16,095 nucleotides of DNA from CAZGOM01 sp964542875. GTDB taxonomy: Bacteria; Planctomycetota; Phycisphaerae; Phycisphaerales; Phycisphaeraceae. Position numbers and translations under genes: made by a program. Positions 1 to 7,763 of the stretch are shown piece by piece; position 1 is the stretch's first letter; every line of letters begins with the position of its first letter. The DNA lies in contig CAZIWA010000124.1 of the NCBI GenBank assembly GCA_964542875.1, positions 1 through 16,095 on the forward strand, in the 5' to 3' direction. Below the pieces are notes generated by a model. That model was not told where the DNA came from, did no database searches, and worked only from the letters and a program-made list of their open reading frames with translations.

Positions 1-60
1 CTCAAAACAAGCCAAATCAACTACCTAACGGCAAAAGTTAGCCGGACAGCAGTGAGTTAC

Positions 61-80
61 AAATTTTAAATTTTAAATAC
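61..80. repeat. AT-rich heptamer tandem repeat (AAATTTT, 2.8 copies)
   Basis: AAATTTT occurs twice in a row followed by AAATAC, a 7-nt period, immediately 3' of the sialidase-like gene (stop at 83). A similar AT heptamer array lies immediately 3' of ruvX (14145-14179). Confidence 0.5.
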
Positions 81-82
81 GT

Positions 83-1306
83 CTAAACCCCAAGCCGGTA
101 CTCATACCCATCCCCAATCCATTGAGGCAGCAGCCACCGGCTCGCATGCACCACCACCTCGCCCGTCACCCGGTCCACGTGCGTCGAAAAGTTTGAAATC
201 GTCATCCTCTCGGATTCCTCAGGCCCTTTGGTATCGATCACCGTCAGCGTGCCCTTCTTCAGCAGCAGTGAACCCGGGTCCACCTCCCCAATCACAAGCG
301 GATACCTCGGGCTGTTGGCCTTGCAATTCGTCGGCGAGATATTCCCCACCCAAAACACCCGCCCCGAAGGATGCGCCACCAACTGGCTCATCGAGCTAGG
401 CGAGAAAAACCCTTCTCCCGTCTCATACGTCCAGGGCTTCACCTTCGACCAGCTCCTACCCTCGTCCTCCGACACCGAATACCACTTGTAGCTCGGCAGG
501 TTGCACTCCGTATCCTTGGTCCCCCCGTTGCTTCCGCGCAGCACCATCAGCATCCGGCCATCGGGCATCTGCTCCACCGTCGGCTCGATCGCTCCCCGGG
601 TCGACTTCGCTGGATCGTTCTCCACGTACTCCGACAAATCCCATGTGATGCCCAAATCCGTCGCGCCCGGCCGCTCATCATTCCACCGACCGATCAGGCA
701 CACGCTGTAGTGGTAGGTGTACCCGCCGCCCGGATTGATGTACTCCCCGTCGGGCCCCACCGGACAGATCTGTGCCGGCAGCAGCAGATTTCCGCCCTTG
801 GTCCTCACCAGCATGCTCCCTTTGTCTCCCAGCATGATCGCATTCTTTCCCACCGTCACACCGTCAAACGGCTTCTCGGGCGAGTGCCCTTTCTGCACGA
901 TCACTTCATCCAGCGCCTGCGTCTGCCCGCCGTCGGTTGATACCCGATACCGCAGGTACGTCTGGCGCATTCCGTCATGGTGCGCATTGTCGTTGGGCAT
1001 GAATGCCTCATTCAGCGCCGTCACCAGCCGGCCGTTGACGGGGTCCACCCAGCCCGGCTGCAGGTGCCTTCGGATCGCCCCCTCGCCTTTCTTCTCACAC
1101 ACCGCGATGCTCACCACCGGTCCCCATGACTTCCCGTTATCCTGCGAAAACCTCACATCCAGTGAGTCCAGCAGATCGCTCTTGGTCTCCACCACGCTGT
1201 AGCTCATCTTTTGTACGCCGGACTTCTGGGTGTAGAAAGTGTCGTAATAGATCAGCGTTCCCATACCCGGAGACTTCAGCGCCAGCTGTTTGGAATTGAG
1301 TTTCAT
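83..1306 (-). CDS. Sialidase-superfamily (BNR/Asp-box) protein, no signal peptide
   Basis: Predicted six-bladed beta-propeller of the sialidase superfamily, 407 residues. Two good Asp boxes (S-x-D-x-G-x-x-W) are visible: SQDNGKSW at residues 54-61 and SEDEGRSW at 279-286; a third, STDGGQTQ at 123-130, is degenerate. The segment EPTVEQMPDGRMLMVLRGS around residue 241 has the Glu and Arg expected near a sialidase active site, and NSPRYPL near 331 resembles the last arginine strand. The frame stays open upstream to 1435, but the ATG at 1304-1306 is preferred because AAGG lies about 9 nt upstream and the extension would run to the edge of a repeat. No signal peptide or membrane segment is visible, so a cytoplasmic role on imported oligosaccharide is possible. 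Substrate cannot be read from the sequence; many planctomycete members are called exo-alpha-sialidase by similarity only. It is transcribed away from the glycosyltransferase at 1592. Confidence 0.8.
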   Translation of the reverse strand: MKLNSKQLALKSPGMGTLIYYDTFYTQKSGVQKMSYSVVETKSDLLDSLDVRFSQDNGKSWGPVVSIAVCEKKGEGAIRRHLQPGWVDPVNGRLVTALNEAFMPNDNAHHDGMRQTYLRYRVSTDGGQTQALDEVIVQKGHSPEKPFDGVTVGKNAIMLGDKGSMLVRTKGGNLLLPAQICPVGPDGEYINPGGGYTYHYSVCLIGRWNDERPGATDLGITWDLSEYVENDPAKSTRGAIEPTVEQMPDGRMLMVLRGSNGGTKDTECNLPSYKWYSVSEDEGRSWSKVKPWTYETGEGFFSPSSMSQLVAHPSGRVFWVGNISPTNCKANSPRYPLVIGEVDPGSLLLKKGTLTVIDTKGPEESERMTISNFSTHVDRVTGEVVVHASRWLLPQWIGDGYEYRLGV

Positions 1307-1330
1307 CGTAAAAACCTTAATTGCGAAAAC

Positions 1331-1344
1331 TGATATACGAGTAT
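1331..1344. promoter_or_regulatory. Possible operator upstream of the sialidase-like gene
   Basis: GATATACGAGTATC is an interrupted dyad (GATA..CG..TATC, 10 of 14 positions symmetric) about 25 nt upstream of the ATG at 1306. The perfect 8-bp palindrome GGTATACC lies further upstream at 1358-1365. Both resemble binding sites of small dimeric repressors. No regulator is assigned; this is inference from symmetry and position only. Confidence 0.25.
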
Positions 1345-1437
1345 CGGCTGCCCTAAAGGTATACCCGTTTTCTCGCCCGCGTGCTCTTGGATCCGTCGTG
1401 GGACATTTACCGCTGATGGCATGCCCTTTCTCCAAGC

Positions 1438-1510
1438 CCCGACAGCCCGGTCACGCGATAACCCGGGCGCATGGGCCGGCAAATGCCCCAAATGCTTTCA
1501 CCCTTAAGCC
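1438..1510. repeat. Dispersed repeat, copy 1, with octamer array
   Basis: This 73-nt stretch aligns without gaps to 7893-7965 with about 58 of 73 bases identical by hand count; the right 54 nt alone match at 45 of 54. The left part (1438-1469) is four octamers of CCCGATAA type; the right part contains CAAATnCCCCAAAnGCTTT. It lies in the divergent spacer between the sialidase-like gene and the glycosyltransferase. No coding content is visible. Confidence 0.65.
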
Positions 1511-1591
1511 GTCTCCCATGATTTGCTAGAATTGCACCCGTTCTCCCGCCGCCTGAATCAAACCCCAATAAATCAACATTAGGTTGTTCCC

Positions 1592-2785
1592 GTGCGAATC
1601 GCGTTAGTCACCGAGACCTTTGCCCCCGAGATCAACGGGGTTGCCATGACCCTCGACCGTCTGGTCGGCGCCATGGCCGCACGCGGTCATGAATTTCAAA
1701 TCGTCCGGCCCGGTCGAGGCGAAATGGACAAACTCGGCCATCGCCACAGCAACCAGGATGAACTCCTCGTCCCCGGCGTCCCCCTCCCCCGCTATGACGG
1801 CCTCCACATCGGCCTCCCCTGCCCCTGGCGGCTCGCCCGCGCCTGGCGTAAGCAGCGCCCCTCCATTGTCCACATCGCCACCCAGGGCCCCCTGGGCATC
1901 TCCGCACTGCGGGCCGCCAAGGTCCTTGGCCTGCCCGTCAGCACCAGCTTCCACACCAACTTCCACATCTACAGCAAATACTACGGCTGTGGCATCTTCA
2001 GCCACCTCTCGCTGGACCTCCTTCGCCGGTTCCACAACAAGACCGGCTGCACCATGGTCCCCACCGCTCAAACCGCCCGCGAGCTCACCGCCTACGGCTT
2101 CAACAACACCTGCGTCTTGGCCCGCGGCGTCGACACCAAACTCTTCAACCCCGACCGCCGCTCAAACCAGTTGCGCGCCTCCTGGGGCCTCACGCCGGAC
2201 CAGCCCGCGATCCTCTACGCCGGCCGCCTCGCGCTTGAGAAAAACATCACCCTCGCCATCCAGGCATTCCGTGAGCTTTCCCAGAAACAGCCCGCCAACC
2301 GCCCTCCCGCAAAAATGATCCTTGTCGGCGACGGCCCCATCCGCAAACAGCTTGAGGCGAAAAACCCCGACCTCACCTTTGTCGGCTACCGCCGCGCCGA
2401 AGACCTCGCCACCCACTACGCCAGCGCCGACGTGATGCTCTTCCCCAGCCTCACCGAAACTTTCGGCAACGTCGTCACCGAAGCCATGGCCTCCGGCCTG
2501 GTCACCATCGCCTTCGACACCGCCGCCGCCCACGAACACATCGTCACCGGACAAAACGGCGTCACCGTCCCCATCGATCGTCCTGACCTCTTCATCACCT
2601 CCGCCCTGGACACCGTCGCCGCCTCCGACGCCTGGCCCGCCATCCGTCAGGCAGCCCGTCAAACCGCCCTCAACGTCTCCTGGGACCACGTCTACGACCA
2701 ATTTGAAGCCCACCTCACCCGCGTCTGCGAACAAGCCGCCGCCAAAAACCCCACCGAAGAAAAACCCGACCTGATTGCGACGTAA
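1592..2785 (+). CDS. GT4-family glycosyltransferase (alpha-mannosyltransferase / SqdX-like)
   Basis: GT-B-fold glycosyltransferase of 397 residues. The N-terminus MRIALVTETFAPEINGVA is the donor-independent Rossmann start typical of GT4 enzymes such as MgtA/PimB mannosyltransferases and SqdX sulfoquinovosyltransferase. HTNFHIY at 121-127, ARGVDTKLFNP at 177-187 and GRLALEKN at 211-218 are family landmarks. The C-terminal domain has the E-x7-E donor-site motif (E289 and E297 in ETFGNVVTE) followed by AMASG. It probably transfers a sugar from a nucleotide-sugar donor to a lipid or glycan acceptor at the cytoplasmic membrane face; donor and acceptor are not determined. The start is GTG at 1592 with only a weak AGG 9 nt upstream. 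It stands alone, divergent from the sialidase-like gene and convergent with the prepilin-like gene at 2838. No membrane segment is seen. Confidence 0.9.
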   Translation: MRIALVTETFAPEINGVAMTLDRLVGAMAARGHEFQIVRPGRGEMDKLGHRHSNQDELLVPGVPLPRYDGLHIGLPCPWRLARAWRKQRPSIVHIATQGPLGISALRAAKVLGLPVSTSFHTNFHIYSKYYGCGIFSHLSLDLLRRFHNKTGCTMVPTAQTARELTAYGFNNTCVLARGVDTKLFNPDRRSNQLRASWGLTPDQPAILYAGRLALEKNITLAIQAFRELSQKQPANRPPAKMILVGDGPIRKQLEAKNPDLTFVGYRRAEDLATHYASADVMLFPSLTETFGNVVTEAMASGLVTIAFDTAAAHEHIVTGQNGVTVPIDRPDLFITSALDTVAASDAWPAIRQAARQTALNVSWDHVYDQFEAHLTRVCEQAAAKNPTEEKPDLIAT

Positions 2786-2837
2786 AAAGCCCTCACGCCT
2801 GCCGCCTCTCCCTCTGCTCCCACCCCCCACCCCTCCC

Positions 2838-3830
2838 TCAGTCCACCACCCGCCGCGGCGCCAGAACAATCAAGTCCACCGCTGATCCCGGGTTCTCGAA
2901 ACCAGGCACAATCGTCCCGATCTTGTGCGTCCGCACTGCACCGCTGTGAAACAAAACATTCGCCCCCCCGGCGTGATGCACTCCCACGCCGCTGGACACC
3001 GGCCCGGTGTCCGAGGCCAGCGTCCCATCACGGATGAATGTCTGGCCCCATGTTCCCGCCGTGGCGCTAAACGCCGCCGCGTTGTTGTCCGAAGTGATCT
3101 GCGTGTAGTACCACGCGGTATTGATCGCCGCCGGATACGCCCGCAGGCTCGGGTGCTCGTCCTCTGTCGCATAATCCACCGCAAGCCCGTTGCCCGATCC
3201 ATTGGCCTTGGCCATCCCATCCACCAGGATCATCCCATTGGCGGGAATCGCATCCGCCCTCAAAATCTCCCGGGCTTTGCTCGCCAGCGCCCGGCTCGCA
3301 AACGTCGTGTTGTATTCGCTGTAGTGCGCAATCCGCTTGTAGTCGAATACCCTGTGGGCCCGGCCGGATCCCGCGTAGTACGTGAACCCCGAAGTCGTCG
3401 GGCAATCAAACACCTTCACATGCGCGCCGAGTTTCGGCAGCAGCCTGTCGTTGAAAACCGACCCCGCCGCGGTCGAGAGATACCCGCGATAGTACAGATA
3501 CCACTCGCGCTCGGAACTGATCTCCAGCAGCATGCCCGGCGAACCGTCATCCACCGTCCTGCGCCATGTCCACGTAGGCTGCGACCCGGCGGTGACAAAC
3601 GTCCCGGGGAACTGCGGAATCTCGTTCTTGAAGTCCGTCGAGTACGCCGCCAGGCCGATCCCCTGCTGGCGAAGATTCCCCATGCACAGCGCCGTACGCG
3701 CCACATCACGCGACTTGTTGACCGAAGGCAGCAGCAGCGCCAGCAGCACCGCAATCACTGCGATAACCATCAGCAGTTCCACCAGGGTGAAGCCGCGGCG
3801 CCAAACCCACAACGCACGGTTGAAATCCAT
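2838..3830 (-). CDS. Prepilin-type N-terminal cleavage/methylation protein (pseudopilin-like)
   Basis: About 330 residues. Leader MDFNRALWVWRRG is followed by FTLVELLMVIAVIAVLLALL: cleavage expected after G13, Glu at mature position +5 (E18), then a hydrophobic helix, as in type IV pilins and type II secretion pseudopilins. SRDVARTALCMGNLRQQG continues the amphipathic helix seen in planctomycete H-X9-DG proteins. Near the C-terminus HHAGGANVLFHSG matches H-X9-DG with Ser in place of Asp. The frame extends 28 codons further upstream, but the ATG at 3828-3830 has GGAG 8 nt upstream and gives the same 13-residue leader as two other copies in the window. Anchored in the inner membrane until processed by a prepilin peptidase, then probably surface or periplasmic. 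Function unknown. It has no close paralogue here and is divergent from rnr. Confidence 0.85.
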   Translation of the reverse strand: MDFNRALWVWRRGFTLVELLMVIAVIAVLLALLLPSVNKSRDVARTALCMGNLRQQGIGLAAYSTDFKNEIPQFPGTFVTAGSQPTWTWRRTVDDGSPGMLLEISSEREWYLYYRGYLSTAAGSVFNDRLLPKLGAHVKVFDCPTTSGFTYYAGSGRAHRVFDYKRIAHYSEYNTTFASRALASKAREILRADAIPANGMILVDGMAKANGSGNGLAVDYATEDEHPSLRAYPAAINTAWYYTQITSDNNAAAFSATAGTWGQTFIRDGTLASDTGPVSSGVGVHHAGGANVLFHSGAVRTHKIGTIVPGFENPGSAVDLIVLAPRRVVD

Positions 3831-4023
3831 AACCCACGCTCCACGTCCAAAAAAAGGAAATCGCAACTCAACCTTGAAATGCTCAATCACAGGAACCGGA
3901 CTTTGGGCCAGCACATTAAATTCACTCTTGACTGAATATTAATAAACCACCGCGGCATGTCAATGAAATTCCCCGCAGGCATCCAAAACCCCCCGTGGAT
4001 AACCACCCAACAAAAAATTAACC

Positions 4024-4052
4024 TCGACAAAAAACCCAAACTCGCCGACAAT
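4024..4052 (+). promoter_or_regulatory. Possible promoter for rnr, nearly leaderless
   Basis: TCGACA at 4024-4029 (5 of 6 to the sigma-70 -35 box), a 17-nt spacer, then GACAAT at 4047-4052 (4 of 6 to -10). A start about 7 nt further on would leave only a few bases before the ATG at 4064, which fits the absence of a Shine-Dalgarno sequence there. Prediction from box matching only. Confidence 0.3.
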
Positions 4053-4063
4053 ACCATTCAACT

Positions 4064-6550
4064 ATGACACAAGACCGTTTTTCCCGCAGAATTCTAGACC
4101 ACCTCGCAGACCGCAGATACCAACCGCTGAAAGACAACCAGCTCGCCGAAGCACTGGGCATACCCCTGGCTGAGCTGGAAGACTTCAAACAAAGCATCAA
4201 AAAAATGCTCGCCGCAGGCCAGATCGTCGCCGGCGCAGCGGATGCCATCGGCCTTCCCCCCGTCGGCCGTGAAATGATCGGCTCCTTCCGGCTCAGCGAC
4301 CGTGGCTTCGGCTTCATCACCCCTGACTCCGCCGTCCAGCACGGCGACCTCTTCGTCCCCCCAGGCAACACCGCAGGCGCCATGACCGGCGACCGCGTCC
4401 GAGCACGCGTCATCCACGAAGGCTCCCGCGCCTCCCAAGGCCGCTCCCCCTTCGTCGGCGCCATTGTCGAAATCGTCCAGCGCGCCGAAAAGCGCTACGT
4501 CGGCAATCTCACCAAACGCGGCTCGCAATTCATCGTCGAAGTCGACGGCCGCCTCCTCCAGCAGCCCGTCATCATTCACGACCCCCACGCCAAAAACGCC
4601 AAGCTAGGCGACAAGGTCGTCGTCGAACTCATCGAGTACCCCACCGATAACGCACCCGCCCAGGGCGTCATCACCGAAGTGCTCGGCGAACAAGGCGAAC
4701 CCGACATCGAAACCACCGCCGTCATGCGCGCCTACGGCCTCCCCGACACCTTCCCCCGTGAAGTCGTCGACGAAGCCCGTGCCGCCGCACGCACCTTCGG
4801 CGAAGGCGCGCCCACCGGCGACCGCGAAGACCTCACCGGCGACTTCATCCTCACCATCGATCCACCCGACGCCAAAGACTACGACGACGCCATCAGCATC
4901 GAAAAATTCGATCCTTCCACCCAGCCCGACCAGGCCCACTGGCAGCTTGGCGTCCACATCGCCGACGTCTCCTTCTTCGTCAAACCCGGCACCGCCCTTG
5001 ATGAGGAAGCCTCCAAACGCGGCAACAGCACGTACCTGCCCCGCAAGGTCGTCCCCATGCTTCCGGAGATGCTTTCCAACGGCGTCTGCTCCCTCCAGGA
5101 AGGCGTCAACCGCTACTGCAAAACCGCCTTCATCCGGTACGACTCCACCGGCCACGTCATCTCTGAGCGCCTGGCCAACACCGTCATCAAAAGCGCCAAG
5201 CGGCTCACCTACCTGGAAGCCCAGGCCCTCATCGGCGCGGACCTTCGCGAAGCCAAGCGCCACGCCAAGACCGAGCCCAAATACTCTCCCCTGCTCACCA
5301 AAAAACTCCAACTCATGGACGAGCTCTCCAAGCTCATCCGCGAGCGCCGTTTCAAGCAGGGCATGATCGTCCTTGGCCTTCCCAAGGTCGAGCTGGTGTT
5401 TGATGATTCAGGCCGCGTCGTCGACGCCCAGCCCGAAGACAACGCCTACACCCACACGCTCATTGAAATGTTCATGGTCGAGGCCAATGAAGCCGCCGCC
5501 CGGCTCTTCAACAACCTTGATGTCCCCATGATCCGCCGCGTCCACGCGGACCCTGACGCCCATGACATCGGCGAGCTCAAACGCTTCGCCCGCGTCGCCG
5601 GCTATAACATCCCCAACCGGCCCAGCCGCAAAGAGCTCCAATACCTGTTGGATTCGGTTCGCGGCAAGCCCTCCCAGCACGCCGTCCATATCGCCGTGCT
5701 CAAGACCCTGGCCCGCGCTGAATACGCCCCGCTGCTCATCGGCCACTTCGCGCTCGCCAGCGATCACTACACCCACTTCACCAGCCCCATCCGCCGCTAC
5801 GCGGACCTCATCGTCCACCGCGGCATCGATGCTTACCTCGCCGCCGTCGCCGGCAACGCCAAGCCTTCTCCCAAGGAGATCGCGCGCAAAATGCTCCGCG
5901 ATGAGCGTGTCCCCTCCGTCGAGGAACTCACGCAAACCGGCCAGCACATCTCCATGACCGAGCGCAACTCTCAAGGCGCCGAAGACGCCCTGCGCTCTTA
6001 CCTCGTCCTGGACCTCCTCTCCGAAAAACTCGGCGAAGATTTCGACGGCACCGTCACCGGCGTCGTCAGCTCCGGTGTCTTCATCCAGATCGATAAGTTC
6101 CTCATTGACGGCTTCGTCAAAATCAGCGACCTCCCCGGCCTCGCCGAAGACCGCTGGAAAATCAACCAGAACACCGGCTCCCTGGTCGCCCAGCGCTCGG
6201 GCAAAACCGTCCAGATCGGCGACCGCTTCGTCGTCCGCATCGCCCGCGTGGCCCCCAACGCGCGCCAGATGGACCTCGTCATCGTCGGCACCCCCAGCCC
6301 CGAAGGCACACCCCCCGCCACCGACGCCGACGGCCTTCCCCTGCCGCGCAAGCCCCGCCCCCTCACAGGCGGCAACACCTTCAACCCCAAGCCCCCCAAG
6401 CAGCAAGGCAAGCCCAAGAAACCCGGCAAGCCCCAGACCAAACGGCTCATCGGCCTCAGCTCCGGCAAGCCCAAGCCCAAAGACGGCCAGCACAAACCCG
6501 GCAAGAAGTTCCAGCAGAACTTCAAAAAGCGCCGCGGCAAAGGCAAATAA
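4064..6550 (+). CDS. rnr: Ribonuclease R
   Basis: 3'-to-5' hydrolytic exoribonuclease of the RNase II/R (RNB) family, degrading structured RNA; 828 residues, close to the 813 of E. coli RNase R. Order of domains: N-terminal winged-helix segment (about 1-65); cold-shock OB domain starting at REMIGSFRLSDRGFGFITPD (69-88); second OB segment; RNB catalytic domain with IDPPDAKDYDD at 265-275, where D266, D272, D274 and D275 correspond to the four metal-binding aspartates of E. coli RNase R; HYTHFTSPIRRYADLIVHR, the RNB signature; S1 domain from GEDFDGTVTGVVSSGVFIQI; and a basic Lys/Pro/Gly-rich tail from about residue 765 to the end. Soluble, acts in mRNA and rRNA turnover. All catalytic residues are present, so it should be active. 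The ATG at 4064 is kept because the winged helix begins at once. Monocistronic, divergent from a prepilin-like gene. Confidence 0.97.
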   Translation: MTQDRFSRRILDHLADRRYQPLKDNQLAEALGIPLAELEDFKQSIKKMLAAGQIVAGAADAIGLPPVGREMIGSFRLSDRGFGFITPDSAVQHGDLFVPPGNTAGAMTGDRVRARVIHEGSRASQGRSPFVGAIVEIVQRAEKRYVGNLTKRGSQFIVEVDGRLLQQPVIIHDPHAKNAKLGDKVVVELIEYPTDNAPAQGVITEVLGEQGEPDIETTAVMRAYGLPDTFPREVVDEARAAARTFGEGAPTGDREDLTGDFILTIDPPDAKDYDDAISIEKFDPSTQPDQAHWQLGVHIADVSFFVKPGTALDEEASKRGNSTYLPRKVVPMLPEMLSNGVCSLQEGVNRYCKTAFIRYDSTGHVISERLANTVIKSAKRLTYLEAQALIGADLREAKRHAKTEPKYSPLLTKKLQLMDELSKLIRERRFKQGMIVLGLPKVELVFDDSGRVVDAQPEDNAYTHTLIEMFMVEANEAAARLFNNLDVPMIRRVHADPDAHDIGELKRFARVAGYNIPNRPSRKELQYLLDSVRGKPSQHAVHIAVLKTLARAEYAPLLIGHFALASDHYTHFTSPIRRYADLIVHRGIDAYLAAVAGNAKPSPKEIARKMLRDERVPSVEELTQTGQHISMTERNSQGAEDALRSYLVLDLLSEKLGEDFDGTVTGVVSSGVFIQIDKFLIDGFVKISDLPGLAEDRWKINQNTGSLVAQRSGKTVQIGDRFVVRIARVAPNARQMDLVIVGTPSPEGTPPATDADGLPLPRKPRPLTGGNTFNPKPPKQQGKPKKPGKPQTKRLIGLSSGKPKPKDGQHKPGKKFQQNFKKRRGKGK

Positions 6551-6675
6551 TCCTCCTGGTCGGGTGCGGCCGAGTCCTCGAGGCCCACCACGCCACGCAC
6601 AAGACCCGCTGGCACACGCATCACCCCCAAACACACCGCCCACAACCGATGCTCTTATCTTTTGAACAAACCCTT

Positions 6676-6698
6676 TTGCTTTAAACCGCATAAAGCAA
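6676..6698. repeat. Inverted repeat TTGCTTTA / TAAAGCAA
   Basis: Perfect 8-bp arms (6676-6683 and 6691-6698) around a 7-nt centre AACCGCA, about 125 nt after the rnr stop. There is no T-tract on either side, so it is more like an operator or an RNA processing hairpin than a Rho-independent terminator. Confidence 0.45.
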
Positions 6699-6880
6699 CG
6701 CGGCCCCATTCCATCCTGATGAATGCCCCACGCCACCCCAGCTCAAAAAACACCACCCATAAATCCCCTGCCCTGTATTTTCCCCGTATTTCACGCATTA
6801 TTCGCCCAATACAAAAAGCGCCCCCCGCCCCACGCGCATCCCACATTCCCTCCATTGAGATGCCCGGCTCAACCACTGTT

Positions 6881-6934
6881 AAAAGTCTGGTAAATCAACG
6901 TCCCAGCCGATAGCATCGATTCACTTCGAGAATC
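6881..6934 (+). promoter_or_regulatory. Conserved upstream element of prepilin-like paralogue A1
   Basis: AAAAGTCTGG, then exactly 18 nt, then a 26-nt block starting GATAGCATCGATTCA. The same 10-mer, the same 18-nt spacing and a block with 20 of 26 identical bases lie upstream of the paralogue at 8424 (8296-8349). The block includes GATTC and GAATC arms 7 nt apart. It lies 58 to 111 nt before the ATG at 6992, where a promoter or activator site would be expected. Confidence 0.5.
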
Positions 6935-6991
6935 CCTATAAACCCATGAATTAACGTCCTGTTGCTTACCAAGCTTTTCGAGAGGTCCTCC

Positions 6992-7723
6992 ATGCGAATC
7001 GGCACAAACACCAGGCCCCGCCGGCAAGCGTTCACCCTCGTTGAACTCCTTGTCGTCATCGCCATCGTCGCGGTGCTGGTTGCCGTACTGCTCCCTTCCC
7101 TCTCCAAAGCCCGCGAAGCCGCGCAGATCACCACCGAAAAAGCCAACTACCGATCCATGATGTTCGGCTACCTGGCCTACATGAGTGACTTCAAAGACAA
7201 CCTCCTTACCTACGACACCCCCGCCGCCTACAACTGGGATTACACCAAGCTTGATCCCTACTTCGCAGGCAGCATCAAGATCGGTGCAAACTACTTCGGC
7301 GGTGCCACCCGCCTCATGGCCTTAGGCTGCACCGGCCGCCGCTCCCCCGAGGTCTGGTCCATCGGCGTCAACGGCTCCATCCACTCCTACGCCCTCACCG
7401 GCATCCCCTACTACAGCACCAACAAGCCCGCCAAGCTCTCCCACCTCCGCAAACCCAAAGACACCCACGTCTTTGGCGACATGGACTCCGGCCACCTCCG
7501 CTACATCAACAACGGCTTCTGGCGCGACTATGTCTTCCCCATTGATCGCGCATTCCGGCACGAGGCCAAAGGCCTCGGTTTCGCCTTCGGCGACGGCCAC
7601 GCCGAATGGATCGAAAACACAGGCGCCACCGCCATCTTCAATTCCGACTGGGGCTACGCATACGGCTGCACCAAAAACGGCTGCTTCTGGCACGCCTACA
7701 ACAGCCAGTACACCGTGTTCTAA
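6992..7723 (+). CDS. Prepilin-type protein, paralogue A1 (Ala at cleavage position)
   Basis: 243 residues. Leader MRIGTNTRPRRQA then FTLVELLVVIAIVAVLVAVL: a type III prepilin signal with Glu at mature +5 (E18), but with Ala instead of Gly just before the cleavage site. Start ATG at 6992 chosen over an in-frame TTG at 6962 because AGAGG lies 6 nt upstream and the 13-residue leader equals that of its paralogue. HEAKGLGFAFGDG is the H-X10-DG form of the planctomycete pseudopilin motif. The last 25 residues carry YGCxKNGCxWHAYN, shared with the paralogue at 8424; another shared stretch is NYRSMMF and MALGCTGR. Probably a small exported, membrane-tethered or fibre-forming protein. Function unknown; possible pilus-like or substrate-binding role is inference. 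Transcribed in the same direction as its paralogue, 700 nt apart. Confidence 0.85.
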   Translation: MRIGTNTRPRRQAFTLVELLVVIAIVAVLVAVLLPSLSKAREAAQITTEKANYRSMMFGYLAYMSDFKDNLLTYDTPAAYNWDYTKLDPYFAGSIKIGANYFGGATRLMALGCTGRRSPEVWSIGVNGSIHSYALTGIPYYSTNKPAKLSHLRKPKDTHVFGDMDSGHLRYINNGFWRDYVFPIDRAFRHEAKGLGFAFGDGHAEWIENTGATAIFNSDWGYAYGCTKNGCFWHAYNSQYTVF

Positions 7724-7763
7724 GGCTGTGCCTGAAAACCCTTCCGCTGTTCCGGGCCCAATG

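Larger units (their letters stand above)
6551..6991. other. Intergenic region between rnr and the first tandem prepilin-like gene
   Basis: No credible gene is seen; open frames here lack family features and ribosome binding sites. It holds a 23-nt inverted repeat (6676-6698) and, near the right end, the upstream element shared with the paralogue at 8424 (6881-6934). No intrinsic terminator with a T-tract is visible after rnr. Confidence 0.6.

Noticed and set aside
25..41. Hairpin CTAAC/GTTAG after the sialidase-like gene as a terminator
   Set aside because: Short, weak stem without a T-tract in the minus-strand direction.
1307..1435. N-terminal extension of the sialidase-like gene
   Set aside because: The 43 extra residues are not sialidase-like, cross palindromic spacer DNA and lack a better ribosome binding site than the ATG at 1306.
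2821..2834. Two C-rich heptamers (CACCCCC, CACCCCT) between the glycosyltransferase and the prepilin-like gene
   Set aside because: Only two units in a pyrimidine-rich stretch; the 7-nt period could be chance.
3920..3937. Dyad ATTCA/TGAAT in the spacer between the prepilin-like gene and rnr
   Set aside because: Only 5-bp arms, AT-rich, no counterpart with convincing alignment at the other prepilin-like genes.
5408..6736. Long open frame (over 400 codons) antisense to rnr
   Set aside because: It lies opposite a fully conserved RNase R, its product is Gly/Val/Ala/Asp-rich low-complexity sequence with no family features, as expected from antisense frames in GC-rich genes.
6662..6913. Small open frame of 83 codons between rnr and the prepilin-like gene
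   Set aside because: No ribosome binding site, Pro/Ser/Arg-rich composition with no domain, and it covers an inverted repeat and the shared upstream element.
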